This document shows, piece by piece, positions 37,154 through 47,053 of a DNA stretch of 64,000 nt. Origin of the DNA: Arthrobacter sp. ATA002 (GTDB lineage Bacteria > Actinomycetota > Actinomycetes > Actinomycetales > Micrococcaceae); the NCBI RefSeq assembly GCF_026898095.1, contig NZ_CP114015.1, positions 1,860,001 to 1,924,000 on the forward strand. The letters run 5' to 3'. The position numbers and the translations under genes were made by a program. Every line of letters begins with the position of its first letter. Positions within the stretch are counted from its first letter, which is position 1. The notes under the pieces are model-generated. The model was not told the origin of the DNA, made no database searches, and saw only the letters and a program-made list of their open reading frames with translations.

Positions 37154-37303
37154 GATCTGGCGCGTAATTGCGCAGTAAGTTACCAATTCTGTCCATCTCC
37201 GGACAAACAAGCACTGTCTTGAGGCAGGCCCGAACGGCTGCTCTGAGTTCGGTGGGAGCGCATCCGGAATACAAAACAACTTCCACATCGGAGTCCCAAC
37301 TAC

Positions 37304-38776
37304 ATGACCATCACCACCACCGAGAAGTCCGGTACCCCGCAGGTCGCCATCAACGACATCGGTACTGCCGAGGACTTCCTCGCCGCCATTGACGCCACGA
37401 TCAAGTACTTCAACGACGGCGATCTTGTCGAAGGTACCGTCGTCAAGGTTGACCGCGACGAGGTCCTGCTCGACATCGGTTACAAGACCGAGGGTGTCAT
37501 CCCTTCCCGTGAGCTTTCCATCAAGCACGACGTTGACCCCGGAGACGTAGTTTCCGTTGGTGACCTCGTCGAAGCTTTGGTCCTCACCAAGGAAGACAAA
37601 GAAGGCCGCCTGATCCTCTCCAAGAAGCGCGCGCAGTACGAGCGTGCCTGGGGCGACATCGAGAAGGTCAAGGAAGAAGACGGCGTCGTTACCGGTACCG
37701 TCATCGAGGTTGTCAAGGGTGGCCTCATCCTGGACATCGGCCTGCGCGGCTTCCTGCCGGCCTCCCTCGTCGAGATGCGTCGTGTCCGCGACCTGGCTCC
37801 GTACATCGGCCAGCAGATCGAAGCCAAGATCATCGAGCTGGACAAGAACCGCAACAACGTTGTTCTGTCCCGCCGTGCATGGCTCGAGCAGACGCAGTCC
37901 GAGGTTCGCTCCACGTTCCTCAACAAGCTGGAAAAGGGTCAGGTTCGTCCGGGCGTTGTTTCCTCCATCGTCAACTTCGGTGCCTTCGTGGACCTGGGCG
38001 GCGTCGACGGTCTCGTCCACGTTTCCGAGCTGTCCTGGAAGCACATCGACCACCCCTCCGAGGTCGTTGAAGTTGGCCAGGAAGTCACCGTCGAGGTTCT
38101 GGAAGTTGACCTCGACCGCGAGCGTGTCTCCCTGTCCCTGAAGGCTACGCAGGAAGATCCGTGGCAGACCTTCGCCCGCACCCACGCCCTGGGCCAGGTT
38201 GTGCCGGGTAAGGTCACCAAGCTGGTTCCGTTCGGTGCGTTCGTCCGCGTCGAAGACGGCATCGAAGGCCTGGTCCACATCTCCGAGCTGGCAGTCCGCC
38301 ACGTGGAGCTGGCCGAGCAGGTTGTCTCCGTTGGCGACGAGCTGTTCGTCAAGGTCATCGACATCGACCTCGAGCGCCGCCGCATCTCCCTGTCGCTGAA
38401 GCAGGCCAACGAGGGCGTCGACCCCGAAGGCACCGAGTTCGATCCGGCTCTGTACGGCATGGCCGCAGAGTACGACGAAGCCGGCAACTACAAGTACCCG
38501 GAGGGCTTCGACCCCGAGTCCAACGAATGGCTCGAAGGCTACGAGACCCAGCGTGCCGCTTGGGAGCAGCAGTACGCTGACGCCCAGGCCCGCTGGGAAG
38601 CCCACAAGAAGCAGGTTGCACAGCATGCTTCCGAGGACATCGCAGCTGCTTCGGAGACCTCCGAGTCCGGCTCCACGAGCTACTCCTCCGAGCCTGCTGT
38701 TGCCGAGACGGGTGCCGGCACGCTGGCTTCCGACGAAGCACTTGCCGCTCTGCGCGAGAAGCTCACGGGCAACTAA
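37304..38776 (+). CDS. rpsA: 30S ribosomal protein S1
   Basis: A 490-residue RNA-binding ribosomal protein that holds mRNA during initiation. Four S1 (OB-fold) repeats are visible: DGDLVEGTVVKVDRDEVLLD, DGVVTGTVIEVVKGGLILD, VRPGVVSSIVNFGAFVDLGG and GQVVPGKVTKLVPFGAFVRV, then a Tyr/Glu-rich, low-complexity tail. This is the usual four- to five-domain actinobacterial form. Codon use is strongly biased, as expected for a highly expressed gene. It has its own promoter and a strong terminator, so it is a single-gene transcript. Confidence 0.97.
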   Translation: MTITTTEKSGTPQVAINDIGTAEDFLAAIDATIKYFNDGDLVEGTVVKVDRDEVLLDIGYKTEGVIPSRELSIKHDVDPGDVVSVGDLVEALVLTKEDKEGRLILSKKRAQYERAWGDIEKVKEEDGVVTGTVIEVVKGGLILDIGLRGFLPASLVEMRRVRDLAPYIGQQIEAKIIELDKNRNNVVLSRRAWLEQTQSEVRSTFLNKLEKGQVRPGVVSSIVNFGAFVDLGGVDGLVHVSELSWKHIDHPSEVVEVGQEVTVEVLEVDLDRERVSLSLKATQEDPWQTFARTHALGQVVPGKVTKLVPFGAFVRVEDGIEGLVHISELAVRHVELAEQVVSVGDELFVKVIDIDLERRRISLSLKQANEGVDPEGTEFDPALYGMAAEYDEAGNYKYPEGFDPESNEWLEGYETQRAAWEQQYADAQARWEAHKKQVAQHASEDIAAASETSESGSTSYSSEPAVAETGAGTLASDEALAALREKLTGN

Positions 38777-38830
38777 TTTCCCGGTGCGCTAAAGAGACCG
38801 GTTCAAGCAGCCGGTTGATATAGCTCCAAA

Positions 38831-38864
38831 AAGCGGGCCCCCACTTCGGTGGGGCCCGCTTTCG
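38831..38864. terminator. Strong hairpin terminator after rpsA, probably bidirectional
   Basis: AGCGGGCCCCCAC and GTGGGGCCCGCT pair around a TTCG tetraloop with one bulged C. A runs precede and T residues follow the stem, so it can stop transcription from rpsA and from the convergent sugar operon that ends at the oxidoreductase gene. Confidence 0.85.
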
Positions 38865-38926
38865 TTCTGGTGCCGGTGGTGTTGTGCGTGCTGTTGCGCC
38901 GCTGGTGTCACACCGGGGTGTGGCCC

Positions 38927-40013
38927 TTAGACCCGCGCGTCGTTGGCGTAGCGCAGGCCGAGCTGGTCCCTCACGCCGTCGAGCAGTTCCATGGTCCGCA
39001 GCGTATCCGCCAGGGGCATGGTCGGGCTCTCCGTAAGTCCCTGCTGGATGCAGCGGGTCACCTCGCGCAGCTGGTACGTGTAGCCGGCGCCGGCAGGATC
39101 AGAGGTTTCGACGCGCGCTCCGTCCGGGGCGTGGACGTGGAGCTCGCGGGGGTTCGGGATTTGGCCGCCTCCGGTCCGCATCCAGCCGCGGCTGCAGGCG
39201 ATCGTAGCGCTTCCCGGGCCCGAGGCGGAGATGGAGGACGTGAGCTGGGCGTGCCGGCCGCCGTCGTACCGCAGGGTCAGCGCGTTCTGGATGTCCACGC
39301 CGCTGTCGTTCAGCTCTCCGGAGGCGGTGACGCTGTCGGGGAAGCCAAGGGCGCCGAACGCCCAGGTCAGGGTGTAAACGGACAGGTCGAGCAGCGCGCC
39401 GCCGCCGGCGGCCGGGTCCCACATCCGGCTGGTTGGATCCACCGGGGCGGCGAAGCCGAGATCGGCCTGCACCCAGGCCGGAGTGCCCAGCTCGCCGGAG
39501 GCCAGGATGTCCCACGCCCGGTTCGCGCTTGGCAGGAACCGGGTCCACACGGCTTCCATCAGGAAAAGGTTCCGGCCCCGCGCCAGCCCGGCCAGCTCCG
39601 CCGCCTCCGCCGCATTCACGGTGAAGGGTTTTTCACACAGCACGTGCTTGCCGTGCTCCAGGGCGCTTTGGCGACTTCGTAGTGCTGGGCATGCGGGGTG
39701 GCAACATAGACGACGTCGACGGCCGGGTCCGCGAACATCGCTTCATACCCCGTGGCAGCCGCTGAATCGGAATACGGGACGGTGAATCCGAAGCGTTCGG
39801 CGAAGTCCGCGGCCTTGGCTGCTTTCCGTGAACTGACCGCGTACAGGACGGCATCCTCCAGCAGGGCTATGTCGGCGGTGACCGTGCCGGCAATTCCACC
39901 GGTGGCCACCACGCCCCAGTTCAGCGGGCGCCCGGTGGCGGCCAGGGGGAGGGTGCGCCGTCTTCGGCGCAGGGCGGACGGACAAAATGGCGTTGCTCGG
40001 TAGTGAGGGTCAT
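38927..40013 (-). pseudogene. Gfo/Idh/MocA family oxidoreductase, two frameshifts
   Basis: NAD(P)-dependent sugar or polyol dehydrogenase. The N-terminal Rossmann part reads NWGVVATGGIAGTVTADIA and VDVVYVATPHAQHYEVA; the catalytic-domain part starts HVLCEKPFTVNAAEA, the family EKP motif, and continues to LMEAVWTRFLP. Frames break near 39944-39949 and 39659-39663, each with one base missing; the repaired length is 362 residues. The ATG at 40013 has TAGGAG eleven bases upstream, and it follows the LacI gene by 31 bases, making it the last gene of the beta-glucoside operon. It may oxidise a glucoside or glucose derivative (inference). Confidence 0.85.
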
Positions 40014-40044
40014 GCGGTGTTCAGCTCCTAGGGGTATTCGGGGA

Positions 40045-41062
40045 TCAAGCGGATTCACGGACCACGAGGGAGGTGGGCAGCCGGTGGATGCGTTCAACGG
40101 CACGACCCTCGATCAGCTCCACCAGCAACTCGGCCATTTTTTCACCCAGCGCCGCAATCGGATGGTGGATGGTGGTCAGCGCCGGGCTGATGCTGGTGGC
40201 GTAGTAGTCGTCGTCGAAGCCGACGACGGCGATGTCCTCCGGGATGCGCAGCCCGTGTTCCTTGATCACCGAGTAGGCGCCGGCGGCCATCTGGTCGTTT
40301 GCCGCGAAGAGGCCGTCCAGCGGCTTGCCGCGGCCCAGCAGCCGGCGCATGGCCGCGGCGCCCGACGCCACCGTGAAGTCACCCGTTTCCACCAGTGCGT
40401 CATCGAGGCCGGCCGCCAGCAGGAGGAGCGCCAGCCGGCCAGCCGGTCCACGCCGGGCGGCATGTCCTGCGGGCCGGCGATGGTGGCGATGTGGCGTCGG
40501 CCGTCCGCTATCAACCTGGTGGTGGCGTCAACGGCGCCCTCTTCGTTGTCCACCTCCACGAAGTAGCTGTCGGACACCCCCATCAGGGGACGGCCGGCAA
40601 AAACAAGCGGAAGGAGCCGTTCAGGTGTGCCCAGGAATGGTCTCCGCTGTGGTGGGACACCACGAGGACGCCGTCCACGTTCCCGCCGAGCAGGTACCGC
40701 CGGGTTTTTTCCGGGTTCGCTTCCGACGACGTGACCATGTTCAGCATGTAATCGGTGGTATTCAGGTAGCGGGCCACGCCCTCCACCACGGTGGCGAAGA
40801 AGGGATCAGCGAAAACCTTGGACGTGGATTCCGGCACGAGCAGCGTCACGGTGTAGGTCCGCCGGCTGGCCAGGGTCCGCGCCGCCCGGTTGGGCACATA
40901 ATTCAGTGTCCGTACTGCCTGTTCCACGGACTGCGCCAGATGCGGGTCGACGGACGGAGCACCGTTGACCACCCGCGAAACGGTTGCCCGGGACACCCCG
41001 GCCAGGGCCGCCACCATTTCGAGCGTGGGGGCGGGCCTGGCAGAGCCGGAATCGGTGCTCAC
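40045..41062 (-). pseudogene. LacI family (CebR-like) repressor, two frameshifts
   Basis: Sugar-responsive repressor. The DNA-binding helix-turn-helix is TLEMVAALAGVSRATVSRVV followed by the hinge region NYVPNRAARTLAS; the periplasmic-binding-like core includes GNVDGVLVVSHH, PLDGLFAANDQMAAGA and EDIAVVGFDDDYYAT. Frames break near 40600-40625 and at 40434-40435, one base missing in each; repaired length 339 residues. GTG at 41062 has GGGAG six bases upstream. It sits inside the operon it probably controls; the two palindromes before the binding-protein gene (AGAGAGCGCTCTCT) are close to the CebR operator known in Streptomyces (TGGGAGCGCTCCCA). Confidence 0.87.
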
Positions 41063-41123
41063 TGTGTTCTCCCTGCACTGTTGTTCCGAAGGGGCGGCTG
41101 GGTTTCCACTGTACCGGCGGGTT

Positions 41124-42550
41124 TCACACAGCGGGCGCCGCGGCGCGGCTGGCGGCAATCAGCCGGCTGTAGGCCAAGCCGCTGTCCTTCACGGTGCGCT
41201 GCTGCGTGTCGTAGTCCACGCGGACGATGCCGAAGCGCCTGCTGTAGCCCCAGGACCACTCGAAGTTGTCCAGCAGCGACCAGACGAAGTAGCCGCGGAC
41301 GTCAGCCCCGGCTTCAACGGCACTGTGCACGGCACCGATGTGGTCGAGGATGTACTGCGTGCGTTCCGGATCCGGGACGGTTCCTTCCGGGCTGACGGCG
41401 TCGTCGTACGCCGCACCGTTTTCGGTGACATACAGCGGCGGCAGGGACGGGTATTCCTCGCCGAGCCGAACCAGAAGCGTGCGCAGGCCGTCGGGATTCA
41501 CCTCCCAGTCCATGGCGGTGCGCGGCAGGCCGCGGCTCGGGAAGGTGATGTGCTCGGCGCCAATCCAGCATGACGCCGCCGTCTTGCCGGAGCCTCCGCC
41601 GTGGCCGTCGGCACCGGTGGTGTCCGGATGGCCGCTGATCATGTCGTCGTGGTAGTGATTGACGCCCAGGAAGTCGATCGGCGCGCCGATAATTTCCAGG
41701 TCACCGGGACGGATGACTTCACCCAGTCCGAAGGGCTCCAGATCCCGCAGGGTGTCCTCCGGGTAGCTGCCGCGCAGGATCGGGTCCAGGAAGATGCGGT
41801 TCTGGAGGGAATCGAAGAGCCGGGCCGCTTCCAGGTCCACCGGATCGCTTGGGTCGCGGGGGATGGAATTGCTCAGGTTCAGGGTGATGCCCAGGTTCTC
41901 AGCGCCCCGGCTGCGCAGCTCAGTGACGGCAAGGCCATGGGCCAGGTGCTGGTGGTGGACGGCGGCGATTGCTACCCGCGGTTCCTGCCGGCCCGGTGCA
42001 TGGACCCCGGAGCCGTAGCCCAGCAGGGAGGAGCAGAAGGGTTCGTTGAAGGTGGTCCAGTGCTGCACCCGGTCACCCAGGGCCGAGTAAACGTCATTGG
42101 CGTAGTCCACGAACCGGTGGGCCGTGTCCCGGTTGGCCCAGCCGCCCTTTTCTTCGAGTGCCTGCGGAAGGTCCCAGTGGTAGAGGGTGAGCCAGGGCAG
42201 GATGCCGGCCCCCAGCAGTTCATCCACCAGCCGGGAGTAAAAGTCCAGTCCCTTGGCGTTGGTGCTGCCGCCGCCGGGCCGGACGCGCGCCCAGCTGGTG
42301 GAAAAACGGTAGGAGTCCAGTCCCAGGTCCTTCATGAGGGCCACGTCCGCCGGCATCCGGTGGTAGTGGTCCACGGCAACAGCGGGGGTGTCTCCGTTGA
42401 GGATGTTTCCGGGAGCAGCGGCAAAGCGTCCCAGACGGAGTCCTCCTTCCCGTCTTCGCGGGCCGCACCTTCGACCTGGGCGGCGGCGGTTGCCGATCCC
42501 CAGATAAAGCCGGCCGGCCAGATGTTGTTTACCGGGATGTTGATTGTCAT
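41124..42550 (-). pseudogene. Glycoside hydrolase family 1 beta-glucosidase, frameshifted
   Basis: Cytoplasmic beta-glucosidase that would split imported cellobiose or other beta-glucosides. N-terminal FIWGSATAAAQVEGA is the GH1 signature; the acid/base Glu is in TTFNEPFCSS and the nucleophile Glu in LYVTENGAAYDD, with YFVWSLLDNFEWSWGY at the end. One T is missing (A run 42423-42425 on the plus strand); repaired, the text reads DSVWDAFAAAPGNILNGDT and the protein is 475 residues. Its start touches the permease stop. Corresponds to BglC in the Streptomyces cebEFG-bglC operon. Confidence 0.9.
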
Positions 42551-43455
42551 TAGCCCTTCACTGCTCCCTGCATAATTCCGGAAATAAGTTGTTTGCCTGC
42601 CAGTACAAAGAGAACGAGCAGGGGGATGGTGGCGAGTATGGCGCCGGTCAGGACAACCGAATAGTCCACGTAGCGGGCCGACGACAGCTGGCTCAGTGCG
42701 GTCTGAAGCGTGGGATTGCCGGCATCAAGGACCAGCAGCGGCCAGAGGAAGTCCGTCCAGGCCATCATGAACGTGAACAGGCTCAGGATGGCCATGGCCG
42801 GCTTGGCCGCCGGCAGGGCCACATGCCAGAAGGTCCTGATCATGTTGGCACCGTCCATCCGTGCCGATTCGATCAGCTCGTCGGGGATCACGTCCACCAG
42901 GTACTGCCGCATGAAAAACACGCCGAAAGCCGTGACGAGGGAGGGAATGATGACCGCCCCGATTTCACCCGTCCAGCCGAAGGTCCGCATGACCATGAAG
43001 AGCGGAATGATGCCCAGCTGGGTGGGGATGGCCATGGTGGCGACCACCGCCACCATCAGGGCTGCGTTTCCGCGGAACTTGAGCTTGGCGAAGGCGTAGC
43101 CTGCCAGTGTGGAGAAGGTCACCACCGAAACCGTGATGATCGTGGAGATGAGGATGCTGTTCCAGAGAGCGGTCCAGAACGGGATGGTGGCAAAGACTTC
43201 GCCAACGTTGGTCCAGAAGTTTCCGCCCGGCAGCAGGGGCGGCCATTCCAGCCCCAGTGCTTCATTGGTGCGGCTGCCGACGACGACGGACCACCACAGC
43301 GGGTAGGCGGAGCCCAGGAAGAAGGCCAGCAGAAGTCCGTAGGTCAGGTAGCCGGGTTTGAGTCCATTGCCGAAGATGCGCTGCCGGAGCGGCCGTCCGG
43401 GCCGGGCAGGCGAGGAGGTGCTTCTCCCTGCGGTCTTTTTTTCCAGGAGGCTCAT
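42550..43455 (-). CDS. Sugar ABC transporter permease (CebG/MalG type)
   Basis: A 301-residue inner-membrane permease with six helices (for example YGLLLAFFLGSAYPLWWSVV). The EAA loop that docks the ATPase is ELIESARMDGANMIRTFWHV followed by ALPAAKPA. A basic N-terminal tail precedes the first helix. ATG at 43455 overlaps the upstream permease stop by ATGA. No ATPase gene is in the operon; in actinobacteria such CUT1 importers use a shared ATPase (MsiK) encoded elsewhere, which fits. Confidence 0.92.
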   Translation of the reverse strand: MSLLEKKTAGRSTSSPARPGRPLRQRIFGNGLKPGYLTYGLLLAFFLGSAYPLWWSVVVGSRTNEALGLEWPPLLPGGNFWTNVGEVFATIPFWTALWNSILISTIITVSVVTFSTLAGYAFAKLKFRGNAALMVAVVATMAIPTQLGIIPLFMVMRTFGWTGEIGAVIIPSLVTAFGVFFMRQYLVDVIPDELIESARMDGANMIRTFWHVALPAAKPAMAILSLFTFMMAWTDFLWPLLVLDAGNPTLQTALSQLSSARYVDYSVVLTGAILATIPLLVLFVLAGKQLISGIMQGAVKG

Positions 43456-44458
43456 TTGCGTTTCCCTTCGGCGCGGCGCTGTGCCCGGTTTCCCGGCTTT
43501 TTGGCATCGGCGGACGCAATCCGTTTCGAGATGGAGAAGTTGACGATGCCGATGATCACGATCAGCAGGAACAGCAGCCAGGCAATGGCGGAGGCCTTGC
43601 CGAAGTTCTGCCGCTGGAAGCCCATCTCCCACAGATAGAGCACGGTGGTCTGGAACTGGCGCTGGCGCCGCCGGCGTCCGTTGGGTCGAAGAGGCGGGGC
43701 TCGGCGAAGATCTGCAGGCCGCCGATGGTGGAGGTGATGATGACAAAGATCATCGTGGGCCGGATGCTCGGCAGCGTGATGCTGAAGAAGCGGCGGAAGG
43801 CGCCGGCGCCGTCGATCGCCGCCGATTCGTAGATGTCGCGGGGAACCGCCTGCATGGCTGCCAGAAGGATCAGCGCGTTGTAACCGGTCCACCGCCAGTT
43901 GACCATGGTGGCGATCGCTATGTGGCTCGGCAGGGTGTCCGTCCGCCACATGATGGGGTCAATGCCGAAGTTGCCGAGCAGGTTGTTGATCAGTCCCTGG
44001 TCCTCGCCGAACATGTTGGTGAAGATCATGGCGACGGCCACGGGAGTGACGATATAGGGCAGGAGTACGCTCATGCGCCAGAACGTCTTGGCCCTCAGGT
44101 TCTGGTCCAGGACGGCGGCGATGAACAGGGCGGCGATCAGCTGCGGAATGGCGGAGAGCAGGAAGATGCTCATCGTGTTCCCCAGCGAGTTCCAGAAGAA
44201 GCGGTCCTGCAGGACTTCGGTGAAGTTGTTCAACCCGACAAACTCGCCCTGCCCCTTGAGCAGGTGCCAGTCGTACATCGAGACGAAGAAGGTGTAGACC
44301 AGCGGGAAGAGGCCCACCAGCGCGAAGAGCAGGAAGAAGGGGGAGATGTACAAATAGGGGGAGTACTTAAGGTCCCAGCCGCTGAGGCGGTATTTGAAGG
44401 GGGACTTGGTCTTGGGTGGCGCCGCAGCGGGTACGGGGCGTTTATCGGTTACGGTCAT
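43452..44458 (-). pseudogene. Sugar ABC transporter permease (CebF/MalF type), frameshifted
   Basis: First permease of the CUT1 importer with about six helices (YLYISPFFLLFALVGLFPLV) and the EAA loop YESAAIDGAGAFRRFFSITL. The last 70 residues, RQFQTTVLYLWEMGFQ to the basic end, are in another frame; one C is missing around 43660-43668, and the repaired protein has 335 residues. The start ATG at 44458 has only a weak ribosome site (GAGAA). It lies 64 bases after the binding-protein gene. Confidence 0.88.
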
Positions 44459-44522
44459 GGCGATTCTCGCAGTCCATCCGGGGGCCTCCGGCACTGCCGG
44501 AGGCCCCGCGCTCGACGATTTG

Positions 44523-45836
44523 CTAGTTGTTGACTACGAGCTCGTTCAGGAGCTTCATGGCCTCGTTCCAGGAGGCTTCACCGTCGGCAGCGCCTGCATC
44601 AAGCTGGCCCAGTGCGGCGCTGAAGACCTTGTCCTGGATGATCGAGTCCTGCGGGCCCTTGAACTGGGCGGTGACGCCTTCAGCGCGCGACGCGAGGATG
44701 GAACCGGTGGGAGCGTTGTTGAACAGCTCATTCGGTGCGGCTTCAGCAGCAAGCTGTTCCTGGGCCTCAACGGTGCTGGGGAAGTTGTTGGCCGCTGCGC
44801 TCTGCTTGACCTGCTGCTCGGGCGCGGTCAGCCAGGCTGCCAGCTTGGCGGCTTCTTCCTTGTGCTCGGACGTCTCCGGGACTGAGAGGAAAGCGCCGCC
44901 CCAGTTCGAGGCTCCGCCGGGGAAGACGTCGGCGAAGTCCCAGCCGGCTTCCGCTCCCGCACCTGCGGATTCGAGCTGCGTCTGGATGGTGCCGAGCATC
45001 CAGCCCGGGCAGACGAAGGTTGCGAAGGATCCGTCGGTGAAGGCCTTGCCCTTGCCCCAGTCCCACTTCTTCTCGTTGGCGGACAGGCCGGACTCCGTGT
45101 TTTCGGCCAGCTGCATGAACTGTTCCTTCATCGCGGCGTTGTCCTCGATGTTCAGTTCGCCGTCGGCGGTGTAGTAGCCCTCCTCCATCTGGTTCACCAT
45201 GGAGTTCCAGACGAAGCCTGACTGGTCGTACCAGGCCAGGCCGGTTTTGTCGTGGTACTGCTGGCCGACTTCGAAGTACTTCTCCCAGGTGGCGTCGTCT
45301 CCGCCGAAGAGTTCAGCCACTGCTTCACGGTCGCTGGGCAGCCCGGCGGCTTCGAAGAGCTTGCCGTTGTAGCAGAGGCCCTGCGGGCCGATGTCCGTTC
45401 CGTAGCCGATAACCCGGCCGTCTGAGTCGGTGCCCTGCTCGTACTTCCAGTCGACCCAGTTGTCCTTGATGTCTTCCGCGCCGTACTCGTTGAGGTCAAC
45501 GAACTGGTCGGATACTTCCATGATGGAACCGAGCCAGCCTTCTTCAATGGCTACGACATCACTCAGGCCGGACCCTGCCGACAGTTTGGTGAAGGCATCG
45601 GTGCGGGCGTTCTCGCCGCGGTCGATGTTGTTGTCATTGATCTCAATGCCGGGGTTGGCGTCTTCGTACTCGGCGTACAGATCGTTGTAGCCGAAAGTTC
45701 CGAAGGTGGTCACGGACAGCTCGATGGGGTTAGCCTCGCTGGCCGCTTCGGTGTCGCCTCCGCCGCAGCCTACGGCGAGCAATGCCACTGCGGCAGCACC
45801 TGCGATCGCCGCTGCGGGATATCGGAAATTCTTCAC
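44523..45836 (-). CDS. Extracellular sugar-binding lipoprotein (CebE type)
   Basis: A 437-residue solute-binding lipoprotein. The signal peptide ends in the lipobox LLAVGC, so the Cys is lipidated and the protein is tethered outside the membrane. The mature part has the CUT1 binding-protein pattern, with IELSVTTFGTFGYNDLYAEY at the start and SNWGGAFLSVPETSEHKEEA near the end. GTG at 45836 is chosen since AAAGGAG lies six bases upstream; the GTG at 45842 is too close to it. First gene of the operon, downstream of the promoter with two LacI-type operators. Confidence 0.93.
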   Translation of the reverse strand: MKNFRYPAAAIAGAAAVALLAVGCGGGDTEAASEANPIELSVTTFGTFGYNDLYAEYEDANPGIEINDNNIDRGENARTDAFTKLSAGSGLSDVVAIEEGWLGSIMEVSDQFVDLNEYGAEDIKDNWVDWKYEQGTDSDGRVIGYGTDIGPQGLCYNGKLFEAAGLPSDREAVAELFGGDDATWEKYFEVGQQYHDKTGLAWYDQSGFVWNSMVNQMEEGYYTADGELNIEDNAAMKEQFMQLAENTESGLSANEKKWDWGKGKAFTDGSFATFVCPGWMLGTIQTQLESAGAGAEAGWDFADVFPGGASNWGGAFLSVPETSEHKEEAAKLAAWLTAPEQQVKQSAAANNFPSTVEAQEQLAAEAAPNELFNNAPTGSILASRAEGVTAQFKGPQDSIIQDKVFSAALGQLDAGAADGEASWNEAMKLLNELVVNN

Positions 45837-46008
45837 GGTCACTCCTTTGTGTGTGGGTGGAGCAGTTGGATATCCCGGGGCAGTGGACCGTGCGTCGTGG
45901 AACTGGTGAGGCCTGATCGACGGAAGCGGGAAGGGGATAGCTGGAATTGGATTGCTGGATCAGAGTCGTACGCTCGGGCGGGATCCGGGGCTAAGCGGAA
46001 CTTCCGGC

Positions 46009-46081
46009 CCAGAGAGCGCTCTCTTGACTTCTCCATCACACTAAGAGTGATCCGGATCACTGTCAAGAGAGCGCTCTCTGG
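46009..46081 (-). promoter_or_regulatory. Promoter of the sugar operon with paired CebR/LacI-type operators
   Basis: Minus-strand -35 TTGACA (46066-46061) and -10 TAGTGT (46043-46038) are 17 bases apart. Perfect 14-bp palindromes AGAGAGCGCTCTCT lie at 46066-46079, against the -35 box, and at 46011-46024, just beyond the expected start of transcription; their centres are 55 bp apart. With flanks, each 20-bp site is the exact inverted copy of the other. A third perfect palindrome, AGTGATCCGGATCACT, fills the spacer at 46046-46061. The operators differ from the Streptomyces CebR site only in the outer bases. Confidence 0.85.
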
Positions 46082-46154
46082 AATATTTTCGGACCGGGCG
46101 CAGCTCTTGGCTGACCGTGGAGTCGGCTTAGCTGAGACCAGACGCGGGCGGGCC

Positions 46155-46223
46155 CAGCTGGCCCTCACCAAGGACGCCGACTACCCGGTCCGGCGAATGC
46201 TGCTGCGCAAGGCTGAAATCTGA
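46155..46223 (+). pseudogene. Possible Rrf2-family regulator N-terminal fragment
   Basis: A short frame reads QLALTKDADYPVRRMLLRKAEI and stops. The first helix of Rrf2 regulators typically reads like LALTKxADYAVRAMLxLA, so this looks like the start of such a gene cut off after 22 residues. No start codon with a ribosome site and no remaining domain are present. Weak call based on one helix. Confidence 0.3.
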
Positions 46224-46267
46224 GCTGGGAGCTACGCCGGGGGCCCGTGGGCGGTTACTCTGGCCGG

Positions 46268-46696
46268 ATGCTAAAGGGATTCAAAGACTTCATCATGAAG
46301 GGCAATGTCCTGGACTTGGCGGTTGCCGTAATCATCGGCGCAGCGTTTACGACCGTTGTGAACGCCCTGGTCAACTCGGTGCTTATGCCGTTTATCTCCG
46401 GGCTCGTCGGTTCGCCGAACTTCGACAGTTTCGCGGTGGTTAACTTTAACGGGAACCAGATTCAGTTCGGGGTCCTGCTGACCGCCGTCGTGAACTTCCT
46501 GCTCGTCGCAGCTGCCGTGTACTTCGCGATCGTGCTGCCGATGAACAAGATGATCGAACGGCGCAACCGCAGGCTTGGGATTACCCCGGAACAGAGCGCG
46601 GATCCGCAGGTGATGCTGCTAACCGAAATCCGGGATGCGCTCACTTCGCCGCCGCCGAACGGGACACCACAGTCCCAGGTCGGGCCCACACACTAA
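46268..46696 (+). CDS. mscL: Large-conductance mechanosensitive channel
   Basis: A 142-residue pressure-release channel. The N-terminal helix and first membrane helix read GFKDFIMKGNVLDLAVAVII then GAAFTTVVNALVNSVLMPFI, the conserved MscL sequence; the second helix is LTAVVNFLLVAAAVYFAIVL and a cytoplasmic helix follows. Homopentamers open under membrane tension after osmotic downshock. The start at ATG 46268 has a poor ribosome site, as often seen for this gene. It stands alone. Confidence 0.95.
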   Translation: MLKGFKDFIMKGNVLDLAVAVIIGAAFTTVVNALVNSVLMPFISGLVGSPNFDSFAVVNFNGNQIQFGVLLTAVVNFLLVAAAVYFAIVLPMNKMIERRNRRLGITPEQSADPQVMLLTEIRDALTSPPPNGTPQSQVGPTH

Positions 46697-46835
46697 GCGG
46701 ACTCCGGCCGGGCAGGGCGAGCCAAGTGGGAGAGCGCCCAGAGTCGGGTGGCCCGCGAATGGCATCTCGCGATCCAGAGTGAAGATTCCGACCGGTAGTC
46801 AGCCCCTGGTTGTGTCGGCGGCAGGAGAAAAGCGG

Positions 46836-46962
46836 TCTCCGCCGGCGTGCTGGTCCGGCGGGAAGACCGGGGAACACATGCTCGATCCGCCCGTCCCGGA
46901 CCAGCAAAGCCAAACGTCGGTAGACCGTGAGATCCCCTGCCGCGAACGTGGGTAACCCGGGA
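46836..46962 (-). pseudogene. Peroxiredoxin C-terminal remnant
   Basis: Minus-strand text GLPTFAAGDLTVYRRLALLV then RDGRIEHVF continues in a second frame with PVFPPDQHA. This is the standard C-terminal third of AhpC/TSA peroxiredoxins (LPTF...RLxLVVRDGxIEHVFYPVFPPDxHA). The peroxidatic Cys region is missing, and about two bases are lost at the YP position. With the neighbouring Nudix remnant this suggests a decayed stretch. Confidence 0.45.
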
Positions 46963-47053
46963 TCTGTTGAAAGGGACAGATCTCTCTGTAGGATCGTCTA
47001 GTGAATATTCTCTTGCGAGAGCATGACGCCAAGTAAGCCTCCAAATCCCGCTG

